Assembly (NCBI GenBank): GCA_009103225.1
Contig: RHPI01001616.1
Coordinates: forward strand, 420,724 to 458,805
DNA: 38,082 nt
DNA from: Chlorokybus atmophyticus
Taxonomy: Eukaryota; Streptophyta; Chlorokybophyceae; Chlorokybales; Chlorokybaceae
Direction of reading: 5' to 3'
Part shown: in pieces, positions 1 to 10,909 of the stretch
Layout: the number at the start of each line of letters is the position of its first letter
Numbering within the stretch: position 1 is the stretch's first letter
Notes under the pieces: model-generated
The model's input: the letters and a program-made list of their open reading frames with translations, nothing else
Databases searched by the model: none
Told to the model about the DNA's origin: nothing
Position numbers and translations under genes: made by a program

Positions 1-40
1 GCCCCCTGCCCCCCCCCTCAACATTATTATCATCGTTCAG

Positions 41-2052
41 GCCTCATCGGCGTTGTGCGACGGCGGCTGCGATGTGTGTGCCGACCCCGAGCGCGTGGCA
101 GCGGACTTGAAGGCACTCTCGGCGGTGGGGGGAGTGAGGAGCTGGGGAGGAGCGGCGGGGAGGAGGTGTGTATGTGTGCATGTGGACTCGCGTGCACATG
201 TACACAAACACACAAGCACATGTACACACAACCACGCTGACGCGCGTCCACACGCATGCGCACACACACACGAATATGCGCACGCGTGCATGCACGCACG
301 CACACACACACACGCACGTACAACCACGCACACGCGGGTGCACGCACGTGCGCGCGCTTTGCTTTTGACATACTTGTGTTTGTCTGCTGCTGAACTGTGT
401 GCTCTGCATAGTTGAACGCACCAAACAGTTTGCTGCTGTTTGAAACAGTGGTTGTGATGAATGGAATGGCTACTCAATCAGCCAACGGAATGCACGTTGA
501 TGAGTGTCTTGTTCAGAGTTGAGCAAGAAGAGGAGTACGAGTACACGGATCTCTATGAGGATGAGCGCGAAGAGGAGGAGAACGAACATGAAGCGGAGGA
601 GGAAGACCCCATCAGCGACAGTGAGCTGCGATTTGTTGTCTTTGGCATTGATGTTGGCAGTAATGGATCATCAATCATGCAACAACCATGCATTGTTTGA
701 TTTGATTCAATGCATGCAATCGAACAGTCAGTCAGACCCTGTACATCATACATTCATGCATTCACCTATTTGATTCCTTCGTTACCTTTTCACGCATTTG
801 CACAGGTTACAAGTCACAAAACTGTGCTCCATTCCTACTTCGCTCTTCCTTCCAACATGTTCGTTATGCTGTGTGTTTTATCCTCAGGTGATAATGAGGA
901 CTTGGCAGCGGCGAGGGTGAAGGCCAAGCGCGCACGTGGTCTGGACGGCGTGTTGGACACATACGAGCGGGCGGAACAGGCCCACGCGGCCCGAACTGTT
1001 GACGCTAAGGTGAAAAATGAGATGAGTTGTAATGTTGGGTTGCATATGCGCATGTACCCACAGACTGCCCAGTAGTGGCTCGCGCATGCGCGGGCACCCG
1101 CAAGCCCGCACACACACAGACACACAGACATACAACAGTCCAACATCCCACTGTACTGGCCGTAGTAGTGTGCTGGATTTTGCACACTCGGTATTGTGTT
1201 GACGTGTGTATACACCAGTTTTTGTTGATTGTGATGTGTGTATTACCCACTCTGGTGCAGAGGCCGCGTGTCGATACCAAGCCTGCGATCAGCGAGGAGC
1301 TCAGAGCGTTCGTGCGTGGGAAATTTGTTGAAGCCATCAATAAGGCTGATCTGAAGGCGGAAACCTTATTCGAGTAAGCAATGACGGTGATGATCTCATT
1401 GATGCATTTGTTGACTTGTGCAATCAGTCAGTGAGTCATTCAGTTCGATTACTCGTCCGTTTTTAGTCATTGATGCATTGCTTCTCGCATCAATGATGCG
1501 GTCATTTTCTCAATTGTGTATTCACACAATCTCTCTGAAACATCAATTCACTCATGCACTTAACTACTCACTCACTCACTCACTCACTCACTCACTCAAT
1601 CTTCCCACTCGCACAATCCCACCCATCCCAGGTTCGGTGTTGACGAGTCCGCCCGTCTGCTCGAAGAACACGTTTATAACCGCAGCGGCGGCAGAGACGG
1701 CCGCGCCGACGTGTACAAGTCGTACTATATCTCCACGGCAAAGCGGGCACTCGAGGCCGCTGTCGAGTTACAACAACAACACCAACAGAGGGGAAGCCAA
1801 CAAGCCATGACGAGCGTGACAAGAGGAGAAGAGACCCCAACAAGAGCAGACACAACAGGAGGAGAAACCATAACAAGAACAGACACCACTTCAGTGACAG
1901 CAACAATGCCCGTGACGCGGATCGGGAGGGCTCCCGGGAGTCTGTTTGTGAAGGCGAGTGAGTTGGGTAAGAGTGGTAGTAGTAGTGGTAGTAGAGGGTA
2001 CAGCAGCAGTAGAGGACCGTTGGCACCGTTCAGGCCTCCGGATAAACGGTGA
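41..2052 (+). CDS. RECQL5: RECQL5-like RecQ DNA helicase, C-terminal part (5' end outside window)
   Basis: Five exons can be joined in frame: 41-165, 517-659, 888-1009, 1261-1373 and 1632-2052, giving 307 residues up to the TGA at 2050-2052. Acceptor AGs and donor GTs are at every junction and the phases agree. The first exon carries the end of the RecQ zinc-binding module (CDGGCDVCADP, Cys 6, 10 and 13 of the partial protein), spaced as in human RECQL5. An acidic EEEYEYTDLYEDE stretch follows, then a helical region (about residues 130-190, SEELRAFVRG to DVYKSYYISTAKRALEAA) that resembles the KIX-like domain RECQL5 uses to bind RNA polymerase II. The tail is Ser/Thr/Gly-rich. RECQL5 is a nuclear 3'-5' helicase that limits recombination and transcription-linked damage. 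The helicase core must lie upstream of base 1. The RecQ call is firm; the RECQL5 subtype is inferred from motif order. It converges on the methyltransferase gene to its right. Confidence 0.75.
166..516 (+). repeat. Intron filled with mixed (GT)n/(CA)n/(GC)n microsatellite
   Basis: This is the first intron of the RecQ5-like gene. It opens with a GTGTGTATGTG donor region that turns into CACACG/ACACGC repeats from about 200 to 350. The alternating purine-pyrimidine sequence gives long spurious open frames on both strands, which I do not regard as genes. Confidence 0.7.
1566..1602 (+). repeat. (ACTC)n tetranucleotide microsatellite
   Basis: About nine tandem ACTC units lie just upstream of the acceptor of the last RecQ5-like exon. 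The related pseudogene copy carries a GATG tetranucleotide run near 17352-17376 in its corresponding intron region, so this intron seems prone to tetranucleotide expansion. Confidence 0.8.
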
Positions 2053-2500
2053 TGTACTTATGTGCTTACGCGCGCGCATGTGTGTGTGAGCGTGCACGTG
2101 CACGTGCGTGCGTCTGTGTCTGAGTGCATGTGTGTGTACGGTATGAAACAGGGTGCGTGTTCTAGCTACTCCATGAAACAGTCAGGTACATTAGCAAATC
2201 AGGACATGGGCAGAGCTTTTACAATTCTGACCGGGGGTCATAGCTCAGCACAAGGACATTCAGCTCCTCACTACCGCACTCAACAGTCCATTTTAAACCT
2301 AACACCTCACGCAATCAGTAAATGAGTCGAATGCGCAAAGGGGTCAACTCCCACTGCACACGGCAGCGGCTGAACAATGAATGTTAACGCCAACTACAAC
2401 ACACCTACAGGAATGATATAGAGAGTGGGGCACACTTGACTCCACTTCATATTCATATAAGGCAAAGAATGTTGACGCTAGCTACAACACCACAACTCGA
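2053..2500. other. Short intergenic region between convergent genes
   Basis: This is the 3' flank of both the RecQ5-like gene (+) and the methyltransferase gene (-). It holds a GTGTG/CGTGCA microsatellite at about 2070-2145 and otherwise unique sequence. No open frame with recognisable content was seen. Confidence 0.6.
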
Positions 2501-5500
2501 TCATCCTCCCTGTGCGTGCGCAATGTGCATGAATCGTATCCCGCCCTCGTAACTCTCCCCCGGCACGAGCAGCCCGTTGTGCGGGGACTCCAACAGGGTG
2601 TCTACATCAAACACAGACCCAACATTGCTGCTGCTGCTGTTGTTGTTGTGTGACGAGTCGTTTTCCTCTTCATTACTATCAAGTGTTGGTGGCGTGTGAT
2701 TTGTAATGCTGACCATAGCCAGGCCTGAGGCTGATAAGTTAGCAAGGAAGCGGGTTAATAGGTCGTTGAAGCGTATGGCGAGGACCAAATAACAGCTGGC
2801 GTTGGCGGATAATGACAGTCTCCTCTTTACAACAGCCTGCGGATGGTGACTATCAGTACAGTGACATTGTGTTTCAAGTTTGAGCATGCAGGCAAAACTG
2901 TGTGTGTAAGACAGATTTGCGTCACATGCATGTCAACACCCACACGCGCACGCGCGCAAACACTTCAACATGTCATAAAACTGCACTTTACCGGTAGCGA
3001 TGCCGCGTGACTGTCGTCATAAAGCAAATCGCTGCCAATGATGACCTCAAACGCTTCATCATCGGCCAGTGCATCAAAATCACTATGTCCATGGCCGTTA
3101 CTTGTTGATGTTGCTTCTTCTCTTGGACAACCCTGCTAATTGTACAGTGTATGATGTCAGCAGCTTGGAGTGTCTGAAGCCCAGCAGAAGCAAAAAGCAC
3201 CCCTGTTGGCATATGATTGTGTGTGCGCGCGCTCGCGCGCGTGCGCGTGTGCGTGTACATGTGTGTGCGCGGGCGTTTGGGTTGGTAGTCAACGAGACCA
3301 GTATGTAGCAATCAACAACCTCTGCACACCAGCCAGTATCAGCACAGAATAATTAGGGATAAGGTGATTACCTCATGAAGTAAACTCTGCTCTCTGTCCC
3401 AGCTCAAGTAGCTCACGCGCAAAGCCGGCCTAATATCATCACTTGATTGCATAGCCTTCTTTTCTGGTAGGAGGTCCCTTTCCATCGTGGATGATTGCAA
3501 CGTGCTCTTAAACTGTGTGCAGGTGGCCTCCAGGTTGCGCAACACCGAGGACACAACATCCGTAAAAACAACCTGCACGATGGAGTAAGTACATATGTAA
3601 GTCCCCCAGGAGTCAGGGACAGGTACACATACATCCGCAAGGTCAACCTATATGTGGCTCTCTGATTTGTACATGTAAGCAAACTTGTGGGGTTGTGTAC
3701 CGTGATGAAGAACTTGACAACACAACAACAACAAGAGCATACTCGACAACAACAACAACAACACACCACCACCACAACAGCAACAACAACACACAACCAC
3801 ATGGTACCTCTTTTGCGCCGATGGCAGCGGCAACGAACCCGCACACGCCCAACCCGGCGCCTAACTCGAGTACACGTTTTCCTATTATGTTGCTTGGATG
3901 GCGCGCGAGCCATTGGCCGAGCAGCAGCGCACTGGCGGCGGAGAGGCAGGAGACAACAGTTCAATACGAGCGTGTGTGCGTGTGCATGTGCGTGCGTGCG
4001 TGCCTGCGTGGGTGGGGTGGGTGTGCGTGCGGGTGGATTGTTGCACAGGCGGGCGTGAGTGAGCGCGTAGATGCGTGCGTGTGTGTCTTTGTGCATGTGT
4101 GTGCGTATGCGCGCGTGTGTCTCCACGTGAGTATGGATGCGCATGCGCGTGCGTACGTGTGCGTGCGCGTGTGCGTGTGCCTTCTTGTGCGGTATGTGTG
4201 TATGTGCCCTCTGAACACATACACACATACCTGTACCAGACTCTCCAGCCCAAGCCGCCTTCGACGAAGCTTAGCTCCCGCACCGTGACCAGTACGTCAC
4301 CATCGAAGCGGTACGTCTGTTAGAAGTTGGATTGTTTAAATTCCACAAAGAGACACACAGATTTCAGGAGGCAATGTTTGTAGGCATGTCATGGGGGCTA
4401 CAGCACATTTATCAAGTGCTGTACCCCAAACAAATAGCATGTATATGTAGTGATGATGTCCACCCTTGCATGCGCATGCCTACGTGCAAGCATATACGTG
4501 TGTTCTTGCACAGCATGTGCAATATCGCAAACAACGAGTGTGTGCATGTGCTTGCGCGCGCACGCGTGTCTGTGTGTGCGTGTGTTTGTGCTTTCAGCCC
4601 CAACAACTATATCACACCTGTGAGTTGGGTCGTGCAGCACACGGCCCGCTGCAGTTGGCGATGCAGCTTGCGACGGCGTCCAAGAAGCAATCGTCTTGAG
4701 ACGCGGACGAGAGTGCGGAGACGAGCCGCGCGGTGCCGTTGAGGTGGTGGAGGTGGCGGATGTATGCGGGGCGACGCGGACAACTGGAGAGTGGAGGTGT
4801 TAGAAACACGCACGAGCAAGCACTGAGAGTCACGCACACACGCATGCTCTCATACTCATGCACGTGCGTGGGCATGCCGGGCGGGCCGCGCATGCATGTG
4901 AGCATTCATAGACATCGTGCACACGCTTTCACTCACACAGACGCATGCTCGCGTCCACACGCTCCCCCCCCCCCCTCCCCCCCTCCTTCCAAGTGCGCAT
5001 GCATGCATGCCAACACGCGCACATGCATGCGTGTGTGTGCATATGCGTGTGTGCGTGTGAGTGTGCGTGGGCGTCACGCCTGCGAGCGCTGATGTTGCAG
5101 ATATGGTTGGAACATGAGTGCTGCTTGCCATAGAGACATTGCATGCGCACAGCCAAACATGCACTGTGCGTGCCCACCCTCGCACCCACACAGCACTATC
5201 AAGTTCTCACGCTTGCTCCGCAGCATTGTGATTGTCGAGAGCAAACTGCACGCAACTACAGCGTAAAGCCGAGCTAAACCTTACATAGCCTGCAGCAACA
5301 AGCTTTGAACTCCAACCTTCACTCCAACCCAAGCTTGCATTCATCCATTGACAGAAGCGACAGCATCAAGCAAGTAACGTCAAGCATTCATTGTGCTTGT
5401 TGGAGTCAGTCAAAGCATTCACATACCTGACACTGTTGCGCAATGACGCAACACAGCAAAGCCACGATATCGTACGTGCGTGCGTGTATACAAGAAGCAG

Positions 5501-5720
5501 GTACAATGCGTGTGGGACGCACACGTGTACAAGAATTGCTGTAGTCTGCGTGTGTTTGCACACGCACAGGCACGCACACAAACACGCACGCACATTGTGC
5601 TGGCATGCACCTGCTGCCAGTTAGCCAGGCGAGTCGCTCAGCCGCCTCTCTCGCCTTGTCTCCGCCACCTCCACATACATCTGCCAGTAACTCGCCCACT
5701 ACCCTCTCCTCCTCCTCCAT
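2501..5720 (-). CDS. METTL-type family-16 SAM-dependent protein methyltransferase
   Basis: Seven exons on the minus strand join in frame: 5720-5611, 4783-4618, 4316-4231, 3931-3808, 3572-3372, 3132-2992 and 2836-2501 (stop), giving 387 residues. The start is the ATG at 5718-5720 (MEEEERVVGELLADV). The class I methyltransferase motifs appear in order: a pre-motif VWYSALLLGQWL (split over exons 3/4), motif I VLELGAGLG (about 141-149), VVFTD (163-167), VSYLSWD (about 213-219), the family-16 D-x-x-Y element in IIGSDLLYDD (260-269), and strand YLVLAIRF (292-299). These are the hallmarks of METTL21/METTL22/FAM86-type enzymes, most of which methylate lysines on proteins such as chaperones or elongation factors; the substrate here cannot be told. 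An Asn/Ser-rich insertion lies before the C-terminus. The gene is head-to-head with channel copy 1 and tail-to-tail with the RecQ5-like gene. Confidence 0.85.
3932..4230 (-). repeat. Methyltransferase intron rich in (CA)n/(GC)n
   Basis: The intron between exons 3 and 4 is almost wholly alternating purine-pyrimidine sequence (GTGCGTGTGC type on the plus strand). An (ACA)n/(CAA)n run at about 3718-3800 sits in the next intron. The open frames here are low-complexity artefacts. Confidence 0.65.
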
Positions 5721-7199
5721 ATCGCCGCCGCCGCCGCTAAATGCATGCCCTGCCGCCTAAGCATACATGTAAGCATATAAGGACTCTCATAAGAGCGTAC
5801 AAATCAATTAACACAGGCATAGAAGTGAGAAAGCGTTACGTACCGGTATGCCTGCATTCATGCTTCCTTTTTGCTTTGCTGGCGTGCTTGTAATGCGTAT
5901 GCTTATACGCAAGCGATGCGACGAACAAGCAGTGGACACGCTGAGACACGATACTGGACACGACACATTGAAATGCTGCACACGGGCACATGTTTGATCG
6001 TGTCTTTTGTGTCTGCGATTGTGTTTGCTGAGCGCACACAATCAACCTCGCCACTTGCATGATTTGATTTGGCACATTCTGCTGCTTCAAGTGTGTTTGG
6101 ACACGCTTGGCTAAGGCGTGTGGGAGTTATGCCTGAGCTCACGTTGTAGGGTATTGCCACGTGGTGGCGACGGCGCAGCAGGAGGCGGAGGCGCTGGAGG
6201 TGGAACTACAGGAGGAGGCGGAGAAGCACGCATAAGCTGGAGAGACTTGGATTTTATAGGTCGCAGTGGACCAACAGCTGTCGGTGGGAACGCTCCGTTG
6301 GAGCTGAAGCGGAAGATACTCCAATAGCAGCGAGCGAGTACGCAGGTGGGGTCATCGGACGGCAGTTACTTTGCTGCTTGGTGCGTGCTTGTAAAGTTGC
6401 ATGCTTGCACACCTGCACATCGGGTTGACCATTCACCAGCCAAGTGAACAGCTTACATGCACAGTGTACTTGTTGGTTGATTGGTTGGTCTACTTGCTGT
6501 TTTGTTGCACATCATGTAGCATTAGGAATGCACCCACAGCGTTAAGGATGCAACTTAGAAGCAGTATGCAGGACAGCATGCTGCAATGACACCAGCATTC
6601 GGTTGCTGTTTTCATGCACGGGTGTGCGTGCTAAACCGACGCTTCTAGCAGTTGCTTGGCAATTCAACGTTCCTGTGCTGTCATGTCAGAATGATTGCAA
6701 CAACTTTCCTCTTGCTCACAACTCGCAAACCATCACAACACGCTTGCAGTGTTTCTCTGCGAGGTTGTAGGACACCAAGTACGCACAATGGCGCAACGCA
6801 TGGAACACTTATCCACCTGCATGAACCTTGAGAGTACACTGCAAACAATTGTTCAACATGCCGACCAGCCTCAAGTGTCAATGGTATTGACAGCTGGGAC
6901 GAAGGCAGTTGGTTAAGTACTTTCATAGCTTATGCATGCCATGAAGCTGTGTGTCAAGGGTAGCGCGAAACTGCGCTAATTGAATGCTAGCATGCATGTG
7001 TCAGTGACAATGCTTGCATTGTCAGCTGGTATGTCTGCTTCAGTGTTTGTGTCAAGTCAATAGGCATTCTGCAGTCAAGGTGGCAAGCTTGCTGGGATGT
7101 TTTCGTCTACTGAGAGCTAGAACGCCTCATGTCTCCGTTGTGTTTGTGCAGACAGGTTGATTGATACAGAAGTGCTGGTATATGGTTACAGCTGGCGGT
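5721..7199. promoter_or_regulatory. Divergent upstream region of the methyltransferase and channel copy 1
   Basis: The methyltransferase reads left from 5720 and channel copy 1 reads right from 7200, so both promoters should lie here. The part from about 6088 to 6540 (starting TTTGGACACGCTTGG, with GCCACGTGG near 6160) recurs at about 12705-13040 upstream of channel copy 2, so the duplication included 5' flanking sequence. All three channel copies show TTACAG a few bases before the ATG, suggesting a 5'-UTR intron that ends at 7188 in copy 1. No specific transcription start or TATA box can be assigned. Confidence 0.4.
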
Positions 7200-9460
7200 A
7201 TGGCGGGAGTGAGTTATGAGGAAGCTCCGGCTGGACCCGAAGGCGCTGTCAGCAAGCCACGCAGCAAGCTGATGCGCAGTTTGACAAAGCCATTTCAGCG
7301 GAAGCAGCAGCGGCCAACCAGCGGTGGCAGCACTTCAACAATGACAGACGAGCCCGAAACCCCCGCAGATTACTCGCAACCCAATGTGTCGATTGAGCAT
7401 GTCAGAGAGTTCATACAAGACCCTTTGGACATGTTTGCCCATCCGCCACGCCGCAATATGAAGCCCGCCTCGCCTGAAGCTGTTCCAAGCGTTCAAAGAG
7501 GAAGCAAGCCCTCAACTCCAGTACCAGCGACCGAGTCTGAAACATCACAAACAAAGCATACTACGACACCAGCATCACCACCAACACCTGCGACAACAAT
7601 AACAACAGAGACAACAACAAAGGGACCCATTCGTGAGACACAGGACCAGCTTTGGGAGCAGATGTCGCCGAGGTCGAGAGCGCGCAAGCGATGGCACAAA
7701 CTGCGAACGAAGCTGAAGTTTGCCACAGTGTTGGCTGTCTCAAGGCTGCAGCTGGAAGCCGCATCAATGGGTGTTGTGAAGAACCCAACATCCAGAGTAT
7801 GTTGATTGTTGATGTATGCATTGCTTTATGCGTATGCGTGGTTGGTATCACGTCCGGTGTGTTATCTGGAACATCTGATCCACTGAGATGTTGCCATGTA
7901 CAAGCGCACACGCACTTTTGATGCACATGTGCTGATATGTGTTATGTACGTTTGCAGGGCAAAGCGGCGCTGGACAGCCTCGTGATCAAGCAGCATGTAT
8001 CCACGCGCACGGCGATTAATAACTTCTACATCATCATGCTGAAGCGTCCTCTGCACGAGTTCATCATGGCCATGTTTTTGGTACCCGTGGCTCTCAGCCT
8101 GCTTTTCACGCCGCTGTTTTGGCTCGATGTGAACGGGTTCAAGTTTGAAGGAGACATCGGCTCAAGCCTCGCATCCAAACTGTTCTACACAGCTCTGTAC
8201 AGTCTCTCACTCTCAACAACCTTTGGCGGCGCCCCCATGGTTTCCTACTCTGCATACACACTGATCCTGAGCAACCTCAACATGCTCATGGCGCAGCTGA
8301 CATTCGTGTTTTTGAGTGGTGCAGGTATGTCTGAGGTGCTTGAGTTGATTGCTCACATTTGTGACCTGGCTGGCTTGGGGGTTGTTATCTGATGTGTTGT
8401 TGTTGTGAATTAGTGTTTTCCAGATTGTCTCAGCCGGCGCAGCCGATCAGGTGCTCCCGCTATGCCATTATCAAGGAAGACGAGCTGTTGGGCACTCAGG
8501 CCGGGATCGATTTCGTCCCGGATGATGGCCCACACAGGCAAGCAGCAGCAAAACAAACCTTTGCTGCTCAATGTTACTTGCGGTAGGGTTCGTTACCATC
8601 ATCAATTTTTATGATGAGAGTTCCAACGTGTGCAACCCTTATGCTTATAGATAGCAATTGTGCTGAGCCAAACATGCCTGCTCATTGCATGGTGGCTTGC
8701 ATGCGCCCTGCACATAATATTGAAGTTACCATGCAGTAACACTTAACCGTCATGTTGCAGGTCCTTCTCTGCACGCCTGGTACTTACGGGCCCGATGCCG
8801 AATGAGCTGATTGATGTGCGCATATCTCTCACGTATCGAAGCTTCCTCAAGACAAAGGACGGCGGCTTGTTTGTGAGCATGCAGCCACTCTCTCTGGTAA
8901 GTCACTTGTGTTTTCCCTCAGCATATACCCACATTGCATCCAATGACATGTGTGTGTGACAGGTGCGCGCGGACATTCCTTTCCTTCGACATGGCTTGAT
9001 GGTGCGGCATGTGATCGATCGCACCAGTCCACTTTATGGACACACGCCCAACACGTTGTACGAACAGGATGCTGGCTTCTCGCTAACCGTCATGGGCATA
9101 GAGAAGACGTCCATGCAGCAGATCTTCCATCGGCAAGAGTATTGCGTGAACGATGGAGACGTGTTGTGGGATGCGGATTGGGTGGACATGGTGTTCACAC
9201 GATCAGATGGCCGACGGGTAACGATATTATCGGCCTTGAATTCAGTCATGTGCATGCTTGTTGAATCAATTGTTTCCCCGTGCCTAAGCTTCTCTTCATG
9301 ACAGGTCATGGACCATTCCAAGTTGGATACCATCCATATGATGAAGAACGTGGGTGTGGCGAGCCGGGCGATCACGCGCATGGCAAAGGGTGCTGAGACG
9401 CATCGCGCTCAACAGAAGGCTACCAAGCAGCAGGCTACTGTCAAGGGCAAGTCTGCTTAG
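7200..9460 (+). CDS. Inward-rectifier (Kir/KirBac-type) channel, copy 1, with atypical pore
   Basis: Six exons join in frame: 7200-7796, 7958-8324, 8414-8537, 8761-8896, 8963-9217 and 9305-9460, for 544 residues. Residues 1-199 are a basic, Thr/Pro-rich N-terminal tail. Membrane segment 1 is about 233-255 (FIMAMFLVPVALSLLF). The pore helix and filter are about 273-291 and membrane segment 2 about 298-322. Then comes VFSRLSQPAQPIRCSRYAI, which closely matches the Kir M2-to-cytoplasmic junction. The cytoplasmic domain shows LIDVRISLTYRSFLK, HVIDRTSPLYG and GDVLWDADWVDMV, the usual Kir beta-sandwich landmarks. The filter reads STTFGGAP where Kir proteins have T-[IV]-G-[YF]-G, so K+ selectivity is doubtful. 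Start choice: the ATG at 7200 follows a TTACAG acceptor shared by all copies. Intron 3 (8538-8760) is GC-AG. This is the only copy with no visible lesion. Confidence 0.82.
8538..8760 (+). other. GC-AG intron in channel copy 1
   Basis: The donor reads CACAG|GCAAGC and the acceptor TTGCAG. The same donor is found at the same codon phase in copy 2 (from 14560) and in copy 3 on the minus strand (from 24112). Joining it keeps the Kir cytoplasmic frame (GPHR then SFSARLVL), whereas no GT donor nearby does so. Confidence 0.75.
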
Positions 9461-9990
9461 CTGCAGGCACGTGTTTGGTGGTTCAGTTGCAGTTACTGTT
9501 GCTGTTGTTGTTGCATTGTTGGACAGCAATAGACTCGGGCTTGGTGCAAACACGCCCTGAGTGTGACTTTGAGCCTCCAGACATTGCTTACAACGCGCGA
9601 TTGCTGTGTACATGCTGTTTCAGTTAAACACATGCAGGCTTTGCACAGGCATGCCTAGATTTTCTACATCAATATGGTGTGTCTCAGGAAAGCTATTGGG
9701 CTTGTTTGCTTTGCTTACTACTGCCCATCAGTTGTTCTGTACTAGTTATGCATGAGCGTTGCCATTGCATGCAGAGTTGCAACTGCAGTATTAATACCGT
9801 CATGACTGATGACATGATGAATGATTCCCATCTTACTAAGGCTTGTCGCGTGCATTGGGTGCTCAACCTTGCTGGCACATGGTATGTCCGCATCCACACT
9901 ATGTGTGGCCACCAGATTCATTCAGCAGTTTGTTACGAACACAACTCGTAGTATCGCTGACCAAAATCGTAACATTGTGGTGGTGGAGCT

Positions 9991-10030
9991 GCAATTTACA
10001 TGTGCAGAAAGTTCTGCACATGTAAATTGC
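9991..10030. repeat. Perfect 19-bp inverted repeat with 2-nt spacer
   Basis: The left arm, 9991-10009 (GCAATTTACATGTGCAGAA), is the exact reverse complement of the right arm, 10012-10030. The spacer is AG. It could fold into a near-loopless hairpin or cruciform. It lies about 530 bp after the stop of channel copy 1. Confidence 0.95.
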
Positions 10031-10603
10031 GTCAATTGTTAAGAATGTAAACACTTCAACACTTCAAAAACCGATTGACCATGAAACACAGATGACTACC
10101 TAAGTTGTCCTGGACGTAAAAATGCTGATGATTACCCTATTGGTCGCGGACTTGAATCGCGGTAAAGTGTAATGCTTGTACCTAGCTTAGCAATCTGTTG
10201 CGTGAGAACCCGGCGGTTTGCTGTCAGCAAAGCGGCAATGTTTGGAGAGGATGGCTGAAGACGGTAAGAAGATGATAATCAATTGCTTCAACCGAAGAGT
10301 GTGTTATATTGCATTTATAATGCATATGCTGTTGTGGGACTTGTAAGCATAAATACCGTATGCGCGCGAATACCTCGCCCCCCCCTAGACAGCAGTAAAG
10401 TGGGTTGCTGCCCGAGCCAAATACAGTAAAGCAAACTAACGGTGCTGTATAGTTTAATAAAGTATTACCCCACTGTCTGCAGAAGAGAAGCCGCTACTGT
10501 TACAGATCTGCGATCGGTGCATCAGTACAGTACGCCAATCAAGTTGGGCTGTACTGCACTGCTGCTGCAGTTGCCCCCGATCTTCATGGCAATTGGAGAT
10601 TAG

Positions 10604-10909
10604 GTAATCGATAGATAGCCACCCCCCCTGCATCGAAGCAGCTAACAAAGTACCTTTAGTCGATCTTTTTACTTTATTTAAGATCAGTAAATTAAGATGC
10701 ACTGCAGCGCAGGGGGCGGGGGCGGAGCAGCACTACATTAAACTAAGGTAATCGATAGGTAATCAATAGATAAGCATTTTTCGCTGCATTAATAGGCTCT
10801 ATAGTGCGCTGCAAGTAATCGAAATCGGCTTCGGAAAAGTAATCAATAGATTACCTTAATCAAAACAAAAGATTACCCCAATCGAAATCGATTAGTAGTA
10901 GTAATCGAN
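10604..10909. repeat. Cluster of GTAATCRATAG-type degenerate repeats
   Basis: GTAATCGATAG or a close variant occurs at 10604, 10748, 10759, 10815 and 10839, with inverted forms GATTACC around 10853 and 10871 and a last GTAATCG at 10901. Together with nearby C-runs this looks like a decayed repeat array or a non-autonomous element. No terminal repeats or target-site duplication could be fixed by eye. Confidence 0.5.

Noticed and set aside
30-477. Several overlapping open frames on both strands rich in Cys, Val, Arg, His and Thr
   Set aside because: They are translations of alternating GT/CA/GC repeats within the first RecQ5 intron. The same holds for similar frames at 3960-4290, 4860-5190, 31030-31500 and 35440-35690.
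8414-8424. Acceptor TTTTCCAG at 8416-8423 for channel exon 3
   Set aside because: It shifts the frame and destroys the conserved FSRLSQP junction. The AG at 8412-8413 keeps the frame, and its equivalent is present in all three copies.
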